NCBI GenBank assembly: GCA_037442205.1
Contig: JBBIQS010000041.1
Coordinates: forward strand, 1-64,000
Origin: JBBIQS01 sp037442205
GTDB lineage: Bacteria > Myxococcota > Myxococcia > Myxococcales > UBA5297
Direction: 5' to 3'
Length of the DNA stretch: 64,000 bases
Shown: positions 9,933 through 20,941 of the stretch, one piece after another
Position numbering within the stretch: the stretch's first letter is position 1
Layout: each line of letters begins with the position of its first letter
Notes under the pieces: generated by a model
The model's database searches: none
Seen by the model: only the letters and a program-made list of their open reading frames with translations
Told to the model about the DNA's origin: nothing
Made by a program: the position numbers and the translations under genes

Positions 9933-11318
9933 ATGAGCGAGCCGCCCGTCCCTCCCAAGCCTCCTCAGATGCCGCGGGTGCGCGCCCGCGATCTGGGGAT
10001 CAGCATCGGGCGCTACAAGCCCGGCCGCTACAACGCCATCACCGACGTGGCCGGAGTGATGGTGGGCCACTCGACCGTCATCCGCGGCGCCGGAGCGCTC
10101 AAGGTCGGCAAGGGCCCGGTGCGCACCGGGGTCACCGCCATCCTGCCCAACAAGAGCAACATCTTCGACCAGCGGGTGGTGGGCGGCGGCTTCGTCCTCA
10201 ACGGCGCCGGCGAGGTGAGCGGGCTGACCCAGGTCATGGAGTGGGGGCTGATCGAGACCCCGATCTTCCTCACCAACACCTTGTCGGTGGGCTCGGTGAG
10301 CGATGGCGCGGTCAAGTACATGGTCGAGCGCTACCCGGGGATCGGGGACGAGCACGACGTGATCATCCCGCTGGTGGGCGAGTGCGACGACAGCTGGCTC
10401 AACGACATCGCCGGCCGGCACGTGCGGGAGAGCCACGTCTACGAGGCGATCCAGACCGCCAGCGACGGCCCGGTGGCCGAGGGCAACGTCGGCGGCGGCA
10501 CCGGGATGATCTGCTGCGACTTCAAGGGCGGCATCGGCACCTCCAGCCGCAAGCTGCCCGAGGCCCACGGCGGCTACACCATCGGCGTGTTGGTGATGAG
10601 CAACTTCGGCAAGATGCACAACCTGCGGGTCGGCGGCCTGCCGGTGGGGGAGATGATCGAGGAGCGCTACCGCCAGTTCTCGCGGCGGGTGAACAGCTAC
10701 GGGTCGATCATCGCGGTGGTGGCCACCGACGCCCCCTTGCTGACCCACCAGCTCAACCGCCTGGCCAAGCGCGCCGCCCTGGGGATCGGCAGGGTGGGCA
10801 GCTACGCCGCCCACGGCTCGGGCGAGATCGTGCTGGCCTTCTCCACCAGCAACACCCTCCCGCGCCGCTCGGGGAAGATGGTCTACCGCCTCAAGATCCT
10901 GATGGACACGCGGATGGACCCGCTCTACGAGGCGGTGATCGAGGCCACCGAGGAGGCGATCCTCAACGCGCTGTGCATGGCCCGGGACATGGACGGGGTC
11001 AACGGAAACTTCTGCCCGGCGCTGCCGATCGACGACGTCAGGGAGCTGGTGGCGCGCTTCAAGTCGGCGCTGCCCCGCGGCCGCGACGCCAACCGCGCCG
11101 GCGCCAAGAATGCCGACAAGGCCAAGGCCCCGGAGGTGAAGGTGGCGGCGGCCCGCCCGACCTACGTCCGCGGGGCTGAGGGAATGGCCAGCCCGGGCAA
11201 GCTCGAGGAGCTCAAGCCGGGCGAGGCCCGCGGCGCCCAGAGCCAGCCGGCCCCGGCTCCGCCTTCGCCGGGCAGGTCCGAGGCCGCTCCCGGAGGCGGC
11301 GAGCAGAAGAAGCCTTGA
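9933..11318 (+). CDS. P1-family (DmpA-like) N-terminal nucleophile aminopeptidase
   Basis: 461 residues. The family matures by autocleavage before a Ser/Thr that becomes the N-terminal nucleophile. Here GGIGTSSR around residue 205 is the expected processing region. Family hallmarks include NAITDVAGVMVGHSTV, TGVTAILPN, GGGTGMICCDFKGGIG and GRVGSYAAHGSGEIVLAFST. The last ~80 residues are a low-complexity Lys/Ala/Pro tail beyond the usual C-terminus. No signal peptide, so cytosolic hydrolysis of small peptides (D-Ala or beta-peptides in known members) is expected; the substrate cannot be read from sequence. Confidence 0.88.
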   Translation: MSEPPVPPKPPQMPRVRARDLGISIGRYKPGRYNAITDVAGVMVGHSTVIRGAGALKVGKGPVRTGVTAILPNKSNIFDQRVVGGGFVLNGAGEVSGLTQVMEWGLIETPIFLTNTLSVGSVSDGAVKYMVERYPGIGDEHDVIIPLVGECDDSWLNDIAGRHVRESHVYEAIQTASDGPVAEGNVGGGTGMICCDFKGGIGTSSRKLPEAHGGYTIGVLVMSNFGKMHNLRVGGLPVGEMIEERYRQFSRRVNSYGSIIAVVATDAPLLTHQLNRLAKRAALGIGRVGSYAAHGSGEIVLAFSTSNTLPRRSGKMVYRLKILMDTRMDPLYEAVIEATEEAILNALCMARDMDGVNGNFCPALPIDDVRELVARFKSALPRGRDANRAGAKNADKAKAPEVKVAAARPTYVRGAEGMASPGKLEELKPGEARGAQSQPAPAPPSPGRSEAAPGGGEQKKP

Positions 11319-11419
11319 CAAGCAGGCCTCTTCCAAGAGATGAGGCCCACCCACATCCCGCCAAGTCGGGGCCGAACAAATCAGATGCGGCACAGGACGC
11401 CGCGAGAAAGGCAGCAGCG

Positions 11420-11527
11420 ATGGCCCGCAGCAAGAGCAAGCACATCCGCCTCAAGAACCGCCGCCAGTCCCAGTTCAAGAAGCGCATGGAGCGCCGCAAG
11501 GAGCGCAAGGCGGCCTCGAAGAAGTAG
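11420..11527 (+). CDS. Very small, highly basic protein
   Basis: 35 residues from the ATG at 11420 (MARSKSKHIRLKNRRQSQFKK...). Nearly half the residues are Lys or Arg. A longer in-frame start at 11315 (TTG, overlapping the peptidase stop) would give 70 residues, but its N-terminal extension lacks the basic character. The composition suggests nucleic-acid or ribosome binding; no named family is recognised with certainty. Downstream 11528-11763 holds only GC-rich inverted-repeat sequence. Confidence 0.5.
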   Translation: MARSKSKHIRLKNRRQSQFKKRMERRKERKAASKK

Positions 11528-11763
11528 CGACGCTTCGGCAGGGCATCCGCTCTGCCGGCTCGCTGGCCGACAGGCCACCCGATTCATCGAAGTTCGGCAA
11601 GCCCGGTCGGCGCGCCTGGCAGCAGGCGCGCACCGGGCTCGCTTCGTCTTGCCCGCGCGCTGGGCGGGCACCTGAGGCGAAGCGCCACGCCCTTGCCCGC
11701 TGGCGCAAGGCAGCTCTGGAGGCGGTTGCCCCACCTGCCCGGTGCCGGTATCCTCCCGAACCC

Positions 11764-12474
11764 ATGAGACTTTCCCTCGCCCTCCTCGTTGCGCTGTCGC
11801 TGTCGCTGGCCGCCTGCAAGAAGGCCGGTCCCTCGCCCGAGTACGCCCAGGCCCGCGACAAGTGGAGCGCACTGGTCAAGGCAAGCGCCTTCTCTGCCGC
11901 CGAGGAACCGGGCGCCGACGAGGTGCTCGCGCTGCTCGCCCGGGTGCCGGCCGACAGCAGCGACGCCCCGTTCGCCGCCGAGCTGAAGACGGAGATCGAC
12001 AAGGGCCGCAAGGAGGCCGCCGATCGCCGCGCCGATGCCACCAAGGAGCAGGAGGCGATGGAGAAGGCTCGCCAGGCGGCCCTGGCGGCGATGGCCAGCT
12101 CCCCAGTGGTCCCGGCTGCCTCGGCGGACAGCGCGCCCTCTGCGGCCCCCGCCGCGGACGCCCAGGCCGCGCCCGATGCCGGCGAGAAGGACGACGGCCA
12201 GCCGAAGCGCGGCATGGACGCCTCGACCTTCAAGAGCAAGTTCGCCCGCTGCTTCGAGTACAAGAACGACGCCATGGTCGGCGGGACCGGTGGCGGGCAG
12301 GTCTGGGGGCTCAAGGACCTGTCCATCTGCCGCCAGCTCCATTCCAACTTCACCGCCAACTCGGTGTTGCTCTGGGATGGGAAGGTCGACATCCGGTCCA
12401 CCGCCGAGCTGGCGCCGAAGAAGTACAAGCTGGTCGACGGCAAGCTGGTTCCCGAGGAAGAGGCGACCAAGTAG
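11764..12474 (+). CDS. Lipoprotein with Ala-rich linker
   Basis: 236 residues. The lipoprotein signal MRLSLALLVALSLSLAACKK has its Cys near residue 18. Residues ~60-115 are helical and charged, ~115-150 is an Ala/Pro/Asp linker, and the C-terminal ~85 residues form a small compact domain (STFKSKFARCFEYKND...SLLWDGKVDIRS-like). No known motif. It is 40 bp upstream of psd on the same strand and could share its transcript. Confidence 0.7.
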   Translation: MRLSLALLVALSLSLAACKKAGPSPEYAQARDKWSALVKASAFSAAEEPGADEVLALLARVPADSSDAPFAAELKTEIDKGRKEAADRRADATKEQEAMEKARQAALAAMASSPVVPAASADSAPSAAPAADAQAAPDAGEKDDGQPKRGMDASTFKSKFARCFEYKNDAMVGGTGGGQVWGLKDLSICRQLHSNFTANSVLLWDGKVDIRSTAELAPKKYKLVDGKLVPEEEATK

Positions 12475-12514
12475 CCGTCCTTCCTCGACCCCTCATCGCC
12501 CGTCCAAGATCGCC

Positions 12515-13354
12515 GTGAACGACAAAGCCATCCTCACTCTGCTCAAGCTGCTCCCCAAGGCGGCCCTCAGCCGCGCTGTCGGCGCCGCCACCCGCGCCCC
12601 CGTGCCGGCGCCCCTCCACCAGGCGGCCGCCCGCGCCTTCGCCAAGAGCTACGGCATCGACGTCAACGAGGCCGAGCTGCCGCTTACGGGCTACCCGACC
12701 TTCGGCGACTTCTTCACCCGCAAGCTCAAGCCGGGGCTGCGCCCCATCGCTGAGGGCGACCAGGTGGTCGTCTCGCCGGTCGATGCCCGGGTGGCCGCCT
12801 TCGGCCAGTCCGCCGAGGGCCGGCTGGTGCAGGCCAAGGGGCGCGACTACACCCTGGCCGCGCTGCTCGACGATCCGATCGACGGCCGGGCCTTCGAGGG
12901 CGGCGCCTACGTGACCCTGTACCTGGCGCCCCGCGACTACCACCGCATCCACGCACCGCTGGACGGCGAGATCCAGGGCTACAGCTACATCCCGGGCGTG
13001 CTCTTCCCGGTGAACGCCCCGTCGGTGCGGACGGTGCCCAACCTGTTCTGCGTCAACGAGCGGCTGGTGACCTTCCTGGCGACCAAGCTGGGCCGGGTGG
13101 CGGTAATCAAGGTCGGCGCCACCTGCGTCGGAAAGATCCGCGCCGCCTACGACGACGTGGTCACCAACAGCGGCCGCCAGGCCGAGCGGCGCGCCTATCC
13201 GATCTCGATCCCGGTCAAGAAGGGCGCCGAGCTGGGCGTGTTCGAGATGGGCTCGACGGTGATCCTGCTCTTCGAGAAGGGCAAGGTGACGCTGTCGAGC
13301 GCGCTGGCCGAGGGGCACAAGGTGCGGATGGGCGAAGCCATCGCGCAGGGCTGA
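12515..13354 (+). CDS. psd: Phosphatidylserine decarboxylase (pyruvoyl enzyme)
   Basis: 279 residues from a GTG start. Converts phosphatidylserine to phosphatidylethanolamine at the inner membrane. The sequence shows FGDFFTRKLKPGLRP near residue 65, VVSPVDARV, the His-containing YLAPRDYHRIHAPLDGEI and the self-processing site FEMGSTVILLFEKG near the C-terminus. Cleavage before the Ser of GST generates the pyruvoyl group. The processing motif reads MGST rather than the commoner LGST; the essential Gly-Ser pair is kept. Followed after 18 bp by hisS. Confidence 0.93.
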   Translation: MNDKAILTLLKLLPKAALSRAVGAATRAPVPAPLHQAAARAFAKSYGIDVNEAELPLTGYPTFGDFFTRKLKPGLRPIAEGDQVVVSPVDARVAAFGQSAEGRLVQAKGRDYTLAALLDDPIDGRAFEGGAYVTLYLAPRDYHRIHAPLDGEIQGYSYIPGVLFPVNAPSVRTVPNLFCVNERLVTFLATKLGRVAVIKVGATCVGKIRAAYDDVVTNSGRQAERRAYPISIPVKKGAELGVFEMGSTVILLFEKGKVTLSSALAEGHKVRMGEAIAQG

Positions 13355-13372
13355 GAAGCCGGAGAGTTCCAA

Positions 13373-14662
13373 GTGGCCGAGAAGATCACCGCCGTCAAAG
13401 GGATGAACGACCTGCTGCCCGAGGAGATGGGGCGCTGGCACCACATCGAGTCCCTGGCCCGCAAGACGCTGGACGCCTACGGCTTCGGCGAGGTGCGCAC
13501 CCCGGTCCTCGAGAAGACCGCGCTCTTCGTGCGCGGGGTCGGCGAGGAGACCGACATCGTCGGCAAGGAGATGTACACCTTCGAGGACAAGGGCGGAGAG
13601 TCCAAGAGCGGGACCATGGTCTCGCTGCGTCCCGAGGGGACCGCGCCGGCGGTGCGGGCGGCGATCGAGCACAACGTCTTCGGCCAGGATCCGCTGACCC
13701 GCTGGTACTACCTGGGGCCGATGTTCCGCCGCGAGCGCCAGCAGAAGGGGCGCTACCGGCAGTTCTACCAGGTGGGCGCGGAGATCTACGGCGCCTCCTC
13801 GCCGCACGCCGACGCCGAGATCCTCGACGCCGCCAACACCTTCCTCTCCGGGCTCGAGCTGGGCGAGCTGACGCTGGAGATCAACTCGCTGGGCGACGAG
13901 GCCTGTCGGCCCAACTACGTGACCGCGCTGGTCGGCTATCTCAAGGGCCAGGCCGACAAGCTGTGCCCCGAGTGCCAGCGGCGGCTGGAGACCAATCCGC
14001 TGCGGGTGCTGGACTGCAAGAACGAGGGCTGCAAGCTGGTCACCGCCGCCAGCCCGACCGTGGATCAGTTCTGGTGCCAGGGCTGCCAGGAGCACTTCAA
14101 GACGCTGCTCGGGCTGCTCGACGGCCTCAAGGTGCACTACCAGGTCAACCCGCGCATCGTCCGCGGGCTGGACTACTACACCCGCACCGTCTTCGAGTTC
14201 GTCTCCCGCAACCAGGGTGAGAACGGGCTGGGCAGTCAGAACACCGTCTGCGCCGGCGGGCGCTACGACAAGCTGGTGAAGAATCTCGGCGGGCCGGAAG
14301 TCCCAGCAGTCGGCTGGGCGGCCGGGGTCGATCGGCTGTCGCTGCTGCTGGCTTCCAGCGGCCGGACCTTCGCCAAGGCGCCGGCGTTGTTCTTGGCGGC
14401 CATCGGTGAGCCGGCGCGTGGGAAGGCGCTGCTGCTGGCGGCCGAGCTGCGGCGCCGGGGAGTGGCGGTGGATCAGGACCTGCGCGGCGGCGGCCTCAAG
14501 GGGCAGATGCGCCGAGCGGACAAGGTGAAGGCTCAGTACGCGATGGTTCTGGGCGATTCCGAGCTGGCCAGCGGCAAGGGCAAGCTCAAGAAGATGGACA
14601 CCGGCGAGGAGCGCGAAGTCGAGCTCTCCAAGCTGGTCGATGAGCTGACCAAGGCGTCCTGA
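13373..14662 (+). CDS. hisS: Histidine--tRNA ligase
   Basis: 429 residues from a GTG start (VAEKITAVKGMNDLLP). Charges tRNA-His. Class II signatures include KGMNDLLPEE at the N-terminus, motif 2 (MFRRERQQKGRYRQFYQ), the His-specific GLDYYTRTVFEF and AGGRYDKLV, and a C-terminal anticodon-binding domain (RRRGVAVDQDLRGGGLKGQMRRADK). Length is normal for the family. Lies in a tight same-strand run psd-hisS-tlpA-like. Confidence 0.97.
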   Translation: MAEKITAVKGMNDLLPEEMGRWHHIESLARKTLDAYGFGEVRTPVLEKTALFVRGVGEETDIVGKEMYTFEDKGGESKSGTMVSLRPEGTAPAVRAAIEHNVFGQDPLTRWYYLGPMFRRERQQKGRYRQFYQVGAEIYGASSPHADAEILDAANTFLSGLELGELTLEINSLGDEACRPNYVTALVGYLKGQADKLCPECQRRLETNPLRVLDCKNEGCKLVTAASPTVDQFWCQGCQEHFKTLLGLLDGLKVHYQVNPRIVRGLDYYTRTVFEFVSRNQGENGLGSQNTVCAGGRYDKLVKNLGGPEVPAVGWAAGVDRLSLLLASSGRTFAKAPALFLAAIGEPARGKALLLAAELRRRGVAVDQDLRGGGLKGQMRRADKVKAQYAMVLGDSELASGKGKLKKMDTGEEREVELSKLVDELTKAS

Positions 14663-14686
14663 CCTCCGACGCCGCCTGAGGTGAAC

Positions 14687-15274
14687 ATGAGCCGTACGAT
14701 TCTGGGTTTCCTGCTGGCCACTCTGCTGGCGCTGCCGCTGGCGGCGCAGGCCCAGGACGCCGACGAGGAGCTGCCGCAGGTGGGCTCGGAGGCGCCGGGC
14801 TTCGCGCTGCCGACCTACAACCCCGATGCCGCCGGGGCCCCGCGCGCCGGGACCATGCTCCTGGTGGGCGAGGACTCCGAGGACGCCGGGGCCAAGGTGA
14901 TCGTGGTCTCGTTCATGGCCAGCTTCTGCAAGCCCTGCAAGAAGGAGCTGCCCTTCCTGCAGCAGCTGCACACCCAGTACAAGGACATGGGTCTGCGGCT
15001 GATCGGCGTCTCCATCGACAAGGAGGCCGACGGGCAGAAGCAGATCTCCGAGCTGCTGGCGAAGGAGAAGGTGACCTTCCCGGTGGTGAAGGATCAGTAC
15101 AACTTCACCGCCCGCCGCTTCCTCGGCAACCAGGTGCCGCTGCCGTCGGTGTTCGTGCTCGACAAGAGCGGGAAGATCCTCTTCGTCAGCCGCGGCTACA
15201 ACGAGGAGATCTCCAAGAAGCTGGTGGCCGCCATCCAGAAGGAGCTGGGCGGCAAGCAAGGAGCGTCCAAGTGA
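14687..15274 (+). CDS. TlpA/ResA-like exported thioredoxin
   Basis: About 195 residues from the ATG at 14687 (good Shine-Dalgarno, GAGGTG, 5 bp upstream). Has a cleavable signal (ILGFLLATLLALPLAAQAQ). The thioredoxin-like domain contains the redox motif FCKPCKK near residue 85, the cis-Pro region (QVPLPSVFVLD) and AhpC/TSA-like flanks. Expected to act as an extracytoplasmic thiol-disulfide oxidoreductase. Its stop overlaps the next gene start (GTGA). Confidence 0.87.
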   Translation: MSRTILGFLLATLLALPLAAQAQDADEELPQVGSEAPGFALPTYNPDAAGAPRAGTMLLVGEDSEDAGAKVIVVSFMASFCKPCKKELPFLQQLHTQYKDMGLRLIGVSIDKEADGQKQISELLAKEKVTFPVVKDQYNFTARRFLGNQVPLPSVFVLDKSGKILFVSRGYNEEISKKLVAAIQKELGGKQGASK

Positions 15275-15759
15275 AGCGCCTCTCTCTGCTCTCGCTGGCG
15301 CTGGCCGCGGCCTGCGCCCACGGCTCGTCGGGCTCGGCGCCTTCGGGCGTCGCCAACCGCATCAAGCACGCGGTGCCGGAGGTGGTGGTCGTCGCCGGGC
15401 TGGAGGGCAGCTCGGTTCCCCAGGTCTTCGAGCAGACCTTCTGCTCGGCGCTGTTCGACCTGAACGACAAGCAGGTGACCTGCTCCGACGATATGCGCGC
15501 CTTCGTGCGCATCCAGAAGGAGAAGGCGCTGCTGGGAGCTCAGGCGGTGTCGGCGCAGGAGACCGAGCAGATCCTCGACGCGCCGCGCAAGGTCGAGCTG
15601 AAGGCCGAGCCGGCCAACGGCAAGATCGCGCTGGCGGTCACCGTCCAGGACGACAAGGGGACGGTGCTGCTGCGCTTCGTCGAGGAGCTGGACGCCCAGG
15701 GCGGCGACCTGAGCGAGAAGGCCCGGGACGCCGCCAAGCGCGTGGCCTACCTGCCGTAG
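15271..15759 (+). CDS. Small lipoprotein coupled to the TlpA-like gene
   Basis: 162 residues from a GTG overlapping the upstream stop. Lipoprotein-type signal (LSLALAAACAHG). Contains VPQVFEQTFCSALFDLNDKQVTCSDDMRAF, two Cys that might be a thioredoxin substrate, and an amphipathic C-terminus. The overlap suggests a functional link with the thioredoxin. Family not recognised. Confidence 0.7.
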   Translation: MKRLSLLSLALAAACAHGSSGSAPSGVANRIKHAVPEVVVVAGLEGSSVPQVFEQTFCSALFDLNDKQVTCSDDMRAFVRIQKEKALLGAQAVSAQETEQILDAPRKVELKAEPANGKIALAVTVQDDKGTVLLRFVEELDAQGGDLSEKARDAAKRVAYLP

Positions 15760-15828
15760 CGACGGGCGGGCACTTCCCAGCCAAGGCCTCCCGGGCGACC
15801 AAGGTCGGAGCCGGCATCCAAGCCGGCA

Positions 15829-16794
15829 GTGAGGCCTTCCTTGCTCCGACTCGCGTTCGCCCTTGCAGCTGTCGTCGCACTCCCGTCTTCCGCGCAGGCC
15901 TGCGCCGCGGCGAGCGAGGTCTACTCGGCGCTGGTGGGGTTCGATGCCGACTCCAGCGGCTTCTGGCTGGTGGAGGGCGAGGTGTCCCGCGACATGTACG
16001 GGAGCTCGCTCGGAGGCCGGCTCGATCTCATCCACCGCAGCCGCGAGGGCGACCAGCTGGAGCGCAGGCCCCTGTCCATCCCCGAGCGCCGCCAGAAGGG
16101 ACACCTCGAGATGCCGGCCAGCTCTGGGCTCGTGGAGCTTGCGCGGAGGGAACTCCCCGATCTGGCGCCGGGCGCGACGCCGAAGGAGCGGGGAATCCGG
16201 GTGGGCGACGACCTGCGCAGCCTCGACGGTCTCGCCTGCCAGCGCAGCGTGCCGGCGCAGTGGGCGATCGATGTGCGGGCGAAGGGGCGCTTGCGCCGGG
16301 TCTTTCGCCTCCCCGAGCACATGGTCTGGACGGTCCGGCCGTACGCCCGGCCGCGATTCTTCGTCAGCCCCGATGGCTCCTTCCTGGTCGCGACCCTCGT
16401 CGTCAGCCACTCCATGAGCTTTCACCACGACCAGGCCGCCTACTCCCGAATCGTCGAGCTGGTCCCGGCCTGCCTCGACGGAACCAGCAAGGTCGGCTGT
16501 CTGGACTTGCTCGACCCTCTTTTCGAGGCGCCCGAGCTGGCCTGCTCGTCCTTCAACGGCGAGTGCACGCCGAAGCTGGGCGAGTGGGCTTGCGCCGAGG
16601 GCTTGAGCTGCGTGGCGGGGCCGTCCGGGCCGGTGTGCGGCAAATGCCGCGCCGACGCCGAGTGCCGCCGCGACGGACGTCGCTTCTGCGCGCCCTGGGA
16701 GGGCGGCGCCCGCGAGTGCGTCGATTGCCGCTCGGACGCCGACTGCTCATCCGCGAAAGGAGAGCGTTGCTCGCGAGGGCATTGCGGCCACTGA
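15829..16794 (+). CDS. Exported protein with cysteine-rich C-terminal knots
   Basis: 321 residues from a GTG (TTG at 15841 is an alternative). A signal peptide ends near ALPSSAQA. The middle ~200 residues are unassigned. The C-terminal ~85 residues carry many Cys in short repeats (CGKCRADAECRRDGRRFC, CVDCRSDADC), the kind of disulfide-rich modules frequent in secreted myxobacterial proteins. Likely extracellular; function unknown. Confidence 0.7.
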   Translation: MRPSLLRLAFALAAVVALPSSAQACAAASEVYSALVGFDADSSGFWLVEGEVSRDMYGSSLGGRLDLIHRSREGDQLERRPLSIPERRQKGHLEMPASSGLVELARRELPDLAPGATPKERGIRVGDDLRSLDGLACQRSVPAQWAIDVRAKGRLRRVFRLPEHMVWTVRPYARPRFFVSPDGSFLVATLVVSHSMSFHHDQAAYSRIVELVPACLDGTSKVGCLDLLDPLFEAPELACSSFNGECTPKLGEWACAEGLSCVAGPSGPVCGKCRADAECRRDGRRFCAPWEGGARECVDCRSDADCSSAKGERCSRGHCGH

Positions 16795-16931
16795 GCCTGC
16801 GAAGAAATAGAGCCGCACCGCCATCGACCTCCGCACGGGCCCCGGAACCGGCGCAGAAGAGGGATGGCGATGCGGTGGCAATCGATGGACTTGGACTGAC
16901 TCTGTCGTGCCTCCTTCGGGGTCAACGGGTT

Positions 16932-17729
16932 TCAAGAGCGCTCGAGGCGGTACCGCGCCCGGTCCTTTCGCAGCAGCAGCAGCGGCAGCAGCGCCAGGGC
17001 GAGGGAGGGAACCCCTCCGCCAGTCGAGCTGCAGCCCACCGTCAGCATCGCCTCGGCCATGTTCTGCACCTGGGCGGCGGGGGCGGGGATTCCCTTGCGC
17101 GGGTCGTAGAGGAAGTCGGCGGCGGCCTGGTCGTCGTCGGCAAGTGCGCGCTTGGAAACCTCGCCGTGGCTGCTCGCCCCGTACATGCAGGCTTGCGCGA
17201 CCTCGCTGTGCGCCAGGCCAAGAGCGTGCCCGATCTCGTGGGTGAGGGTGTTCTGTAGGTCGTCGTAGACCCCGCCGGGAACGCTGGTGGCGGGAAGGGC
17301 CTTGAAGTTGTTTCCCTCGACGTTGAGGGCGATGTCGGCGTCGACGATCTGGTGGGAATCCTCGTCGATGGTGAGCACGGTGGCGGCCAGCGCGTTGGTG
17401 TCGTACTTCCAGTCGTGGTCGATCAGCAGGATGTCGTTGTGGTTGTCGGCCTTGTCGGAGCTCGAGTAGCCGATCTTGGCGTCCTCGTCGCCGGGCTCGA
17501 CCTGCAAGGTCAGGCCGGTGGCCGAGGCCCAGGTGGCCAGCGAGGCGACGACGGCGGCTCGCACGTCGGACTCGCTGATGCCCTGAGGGATGTGCCTCGG
17601 CAGCCGGAAGGTGATCTGCTTGCTGGCCCAACGCACCGGGGTGCCGGTGCCGTCGGCCTTGAGCTTGTAGGCCGAAGCCGTCGCCGGAAGGGCGACCAGG
17701 ACTGCCAAGGCGAGGTTCGCGAAACGCAT
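16932..17729 (-). CDS. Matrixin-type zinc metalloprotease with MYXO-CTERM-like tail
   Basis: 265 residues. Signal peptide ending near PATASA. The zinc-binding site HEIGHALGLAH (HExxHxxGxxH) is complete near residue 165, and a downstream Met (ACMYG) may form the Met-turn. The C-terminus reads VGCSST-GGG, a hydrophobic helix and then KDRARYR, which matches a short MYXO-CTERM sorting tail (Cys/Gly - helix - basic). A secreted, surface-anchored protease is expected. Convergent with the Cys-rich gene. Confidence 0.85.
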   Translation of the reverse strand: MRFANLALAVLVALPATASAYKLKADGTGTPVRWASKQITFRLPRHIPQGISESDVRAAVVASLATWASATGLTLQVEPGDEDAKIGYSSSDKADNHNDILLIDHDWKYDTNALAATVLTIDEDSHQIVDADIALNVEGNNFKALPATSVPGGVYDDLQNTLTHEIGHALGLAHSEVAQACMYGASSHGEVSKRALADDDQAAADFLYDPRKGIPAPAAQVQNMAEAMLTVGCSSTGGGVPSLALALLPLLLLRKDRARYRLERS

Positions 17730-17869
17730 GCCCCATCGCCATTTCAGCCGGCGTGCCGAGCGCTAAGTGGCCGAAATGGCACTGGAAACCGCTGCCGCGG
17801 GCGGGGTCGTCATCGGTGCCCCAGTCTGCGCGACCCCAGCCGCGCGCCTCTGGTACTCTGCCGCCCGAG

Positions 17870-18847
17870 ATGAAGAGCGCCTCCGCCCGAACCGTGCGGC
17901 CCAAGCCGCAGCCGGCGCCCGAGGGAGCGGCGCGGCTGCTGGTGCTGGTCGGGCCGACCGCCTCCGGCAAGACGAGGCTGGCGATCGAGCTGGCGCGGGC
18001 CCTCAATGGCGAGCTGATCTCCGCCGATAGCCAGCAGATCTACCGCGGGCTGGAGATCGGCACCGCCAAGCCCAGTGCCGAGGAGCGCGCGGCGGCGGTG
18101 CACCATCTAATCGATATCGCCGAGCCGACCGAGGTTCTCTCCGCAGGCCAGTTCGCCCGGATGGCCGACGAGGCGATCGGCCAGATCGCCGGCCGGGGAA
18201 AGCTGCCGATCGTGGTCGGCGGAACTGGGCTGTGGGTGCGCGCGCTGCTGCTGGGGATGGTCGAGGCGCCTCCGGCCGACCTCGCGCTGCGGCGCGAGTT
18301 GGAGAAGCGGGCGGAACTGGAGGGCAGGGATGCCATCCACGCCGAGTTGGCGCGGATCGATCCCGAGGCCGCCGCGGGCATCGCGCCGCAGAACCTGGTG
18401 CGGGTAATCCGGGCGCTGGAGATCTTCCGTCAGAGCGGCGAGCGGCCATCGGATCTCTGGGCCAGGCACGGCTTCGGGCAGCTGCGCTACCGGGCCAAGG
18501 TGCTCGGGCTGTCGCCGGGGCGGGAGGAGCTGTACCGGCGCATCGAGCAGCGGGCGCGGGCCATGTTCGCCGCCGGTCTGCTCGACGAGGTGCGCGGCCT
18601 GCTCGCCCGCGGCCTGGAGGACGCGCCCGCGCTCAAGGCGCTTGGCTATCCGCAGGCGGTGGCGGCCGCCCGGGGCCAGTGCTCCGTCGAGCAGGCGATG
18701 GCCGAGACCGCGCTGCAGACCCGGCGCTATGCCAAGAGGCAGCTCACCTGGTTCCGCGGCGATCCGCTGGTGGATTGGCTGCCCTGGCCGGTGGAGACCG
18801 ACGCGCTGGTCCGCGAGCTGCGCCAGCAGGGATTCGCGGCGGCTTGA
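17870..18847 (+). CDS. miaA: tRNA dimethylallyltransferase
   Basis: 325 residues from the ATG at 17870. Adds the dimethylallyl group to A37 of UNN-reading tRNAs. Shows the P-loop GPTASGKT near residue 29, SADSQQIYRGLEIGTAKP, VVGGTGLWVRALL and the C-terminal ALGYPQAVAAARG...RRYAKRQLTWFR. Full length. miaB, which acts on its product, lies 2 kb downstream beyond two acyl-CoA genes. Confidence 0.96.
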   Translation: MKSASARTVRPKPQPAPEGAARLLVLVGPTASGKTRLAIELARALNGELISADSQQIYRGLEIGTAKPSAEERAAAVHHLIDIAEPTEVLSAGQFARMADEAIGQIAGRGKLPIVVGGTGLWVRALLLGMVEAPPADLALRRELEKRAELEGRDAIHAELARIDPEAAAGIAPQNLVRVIRALEIFRQSGERPSDLWARHGFGQLRYRAKVLGLSPGREELYRRIEQRARAMFAAGLLDEVRGLLARGLEDAPALKALGYPQAVAAARGQCSVEQAMAETALQTRRYAKRQLTWFRGDPLVDWLPWPVETDALVRELRQQGFAAA

Positions 18848-19010
18848 GCTGATCCGCCGGTCCCCTTGCTCCGCTCGGGGCGACCGGGGGCCGACCCGAA
18901 GAGCCGAATCCACCTACCGCTCGATTCCGTTGACAGCCCCGCGAGGCCATAGGAGCCTGCCGCACCACTCTTCCCAACCGCGCGCTCGCCGCGCGCACAG
19001 GAGCGTTCAC

Positions 19011-19856
<846 letters not shown>

Positions 19857-19882
19857 GCGATTCTGGCCAGGGAGGCTGTCCT

Positions 19883-19976
19883 CCGTTCACCCCGAGCGGA
19901 GGCCGAGCATCGCGAGGCCGCAGTCGAGGGGCCCCTCGACTCCGGGCCTGCGGCCCTGCGCTCGGGGCGAACGGAA
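19883..19976. repeat. Intergenic dispersed inverted repeat, copy 2
   Basis: CCGTTCACCCCGAGCG at the left pairs with CGCTCGGGGCGAACGG at the right, with GAGGGGCCCCTC nested in the centre. The right half shares about 25 bp with the repeat near 2640-2665. Sits between hbd and the hydratase gene and could act as a transcript hairpin. Confidence 0.6.
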
Positions 19977-20004
19977 GCGAACCGGGGAATCCAGGAGCAA
20001 GACC

Positions 20005-20787
<783 letters not shown>

Positions 20788-20941
20788 GCCCGAGGCAACC
20801 GCCAGCCCGCGGAGGGAGCAGGGGCCCGCTCGAATTTCGACCGCGCGCTCGATGGCCTCGCCTCGAGCGCGTGTTGAGATCGGCCGACGGCCCCGCTAAC
20901 CTCCGGCGGCCTCGAGGGGGACGGAAGGCGAGCGCAACGAC

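Noticed and set aside
9837..11393. N-terminal extension of the minus-strand lipoprotein frame (to a start near 11393)
   Set aside because: The extension is antisense to the P1 peptidase; the lipoprotein signal peptide begins at 9836.
12350..15259. A 969-residue minus-strand open frame across psd and hisS
   Set aside because: It lies opposite three recognisable genes and its sequence is a low-complexity Leu/Gly/His/Arg shadow.
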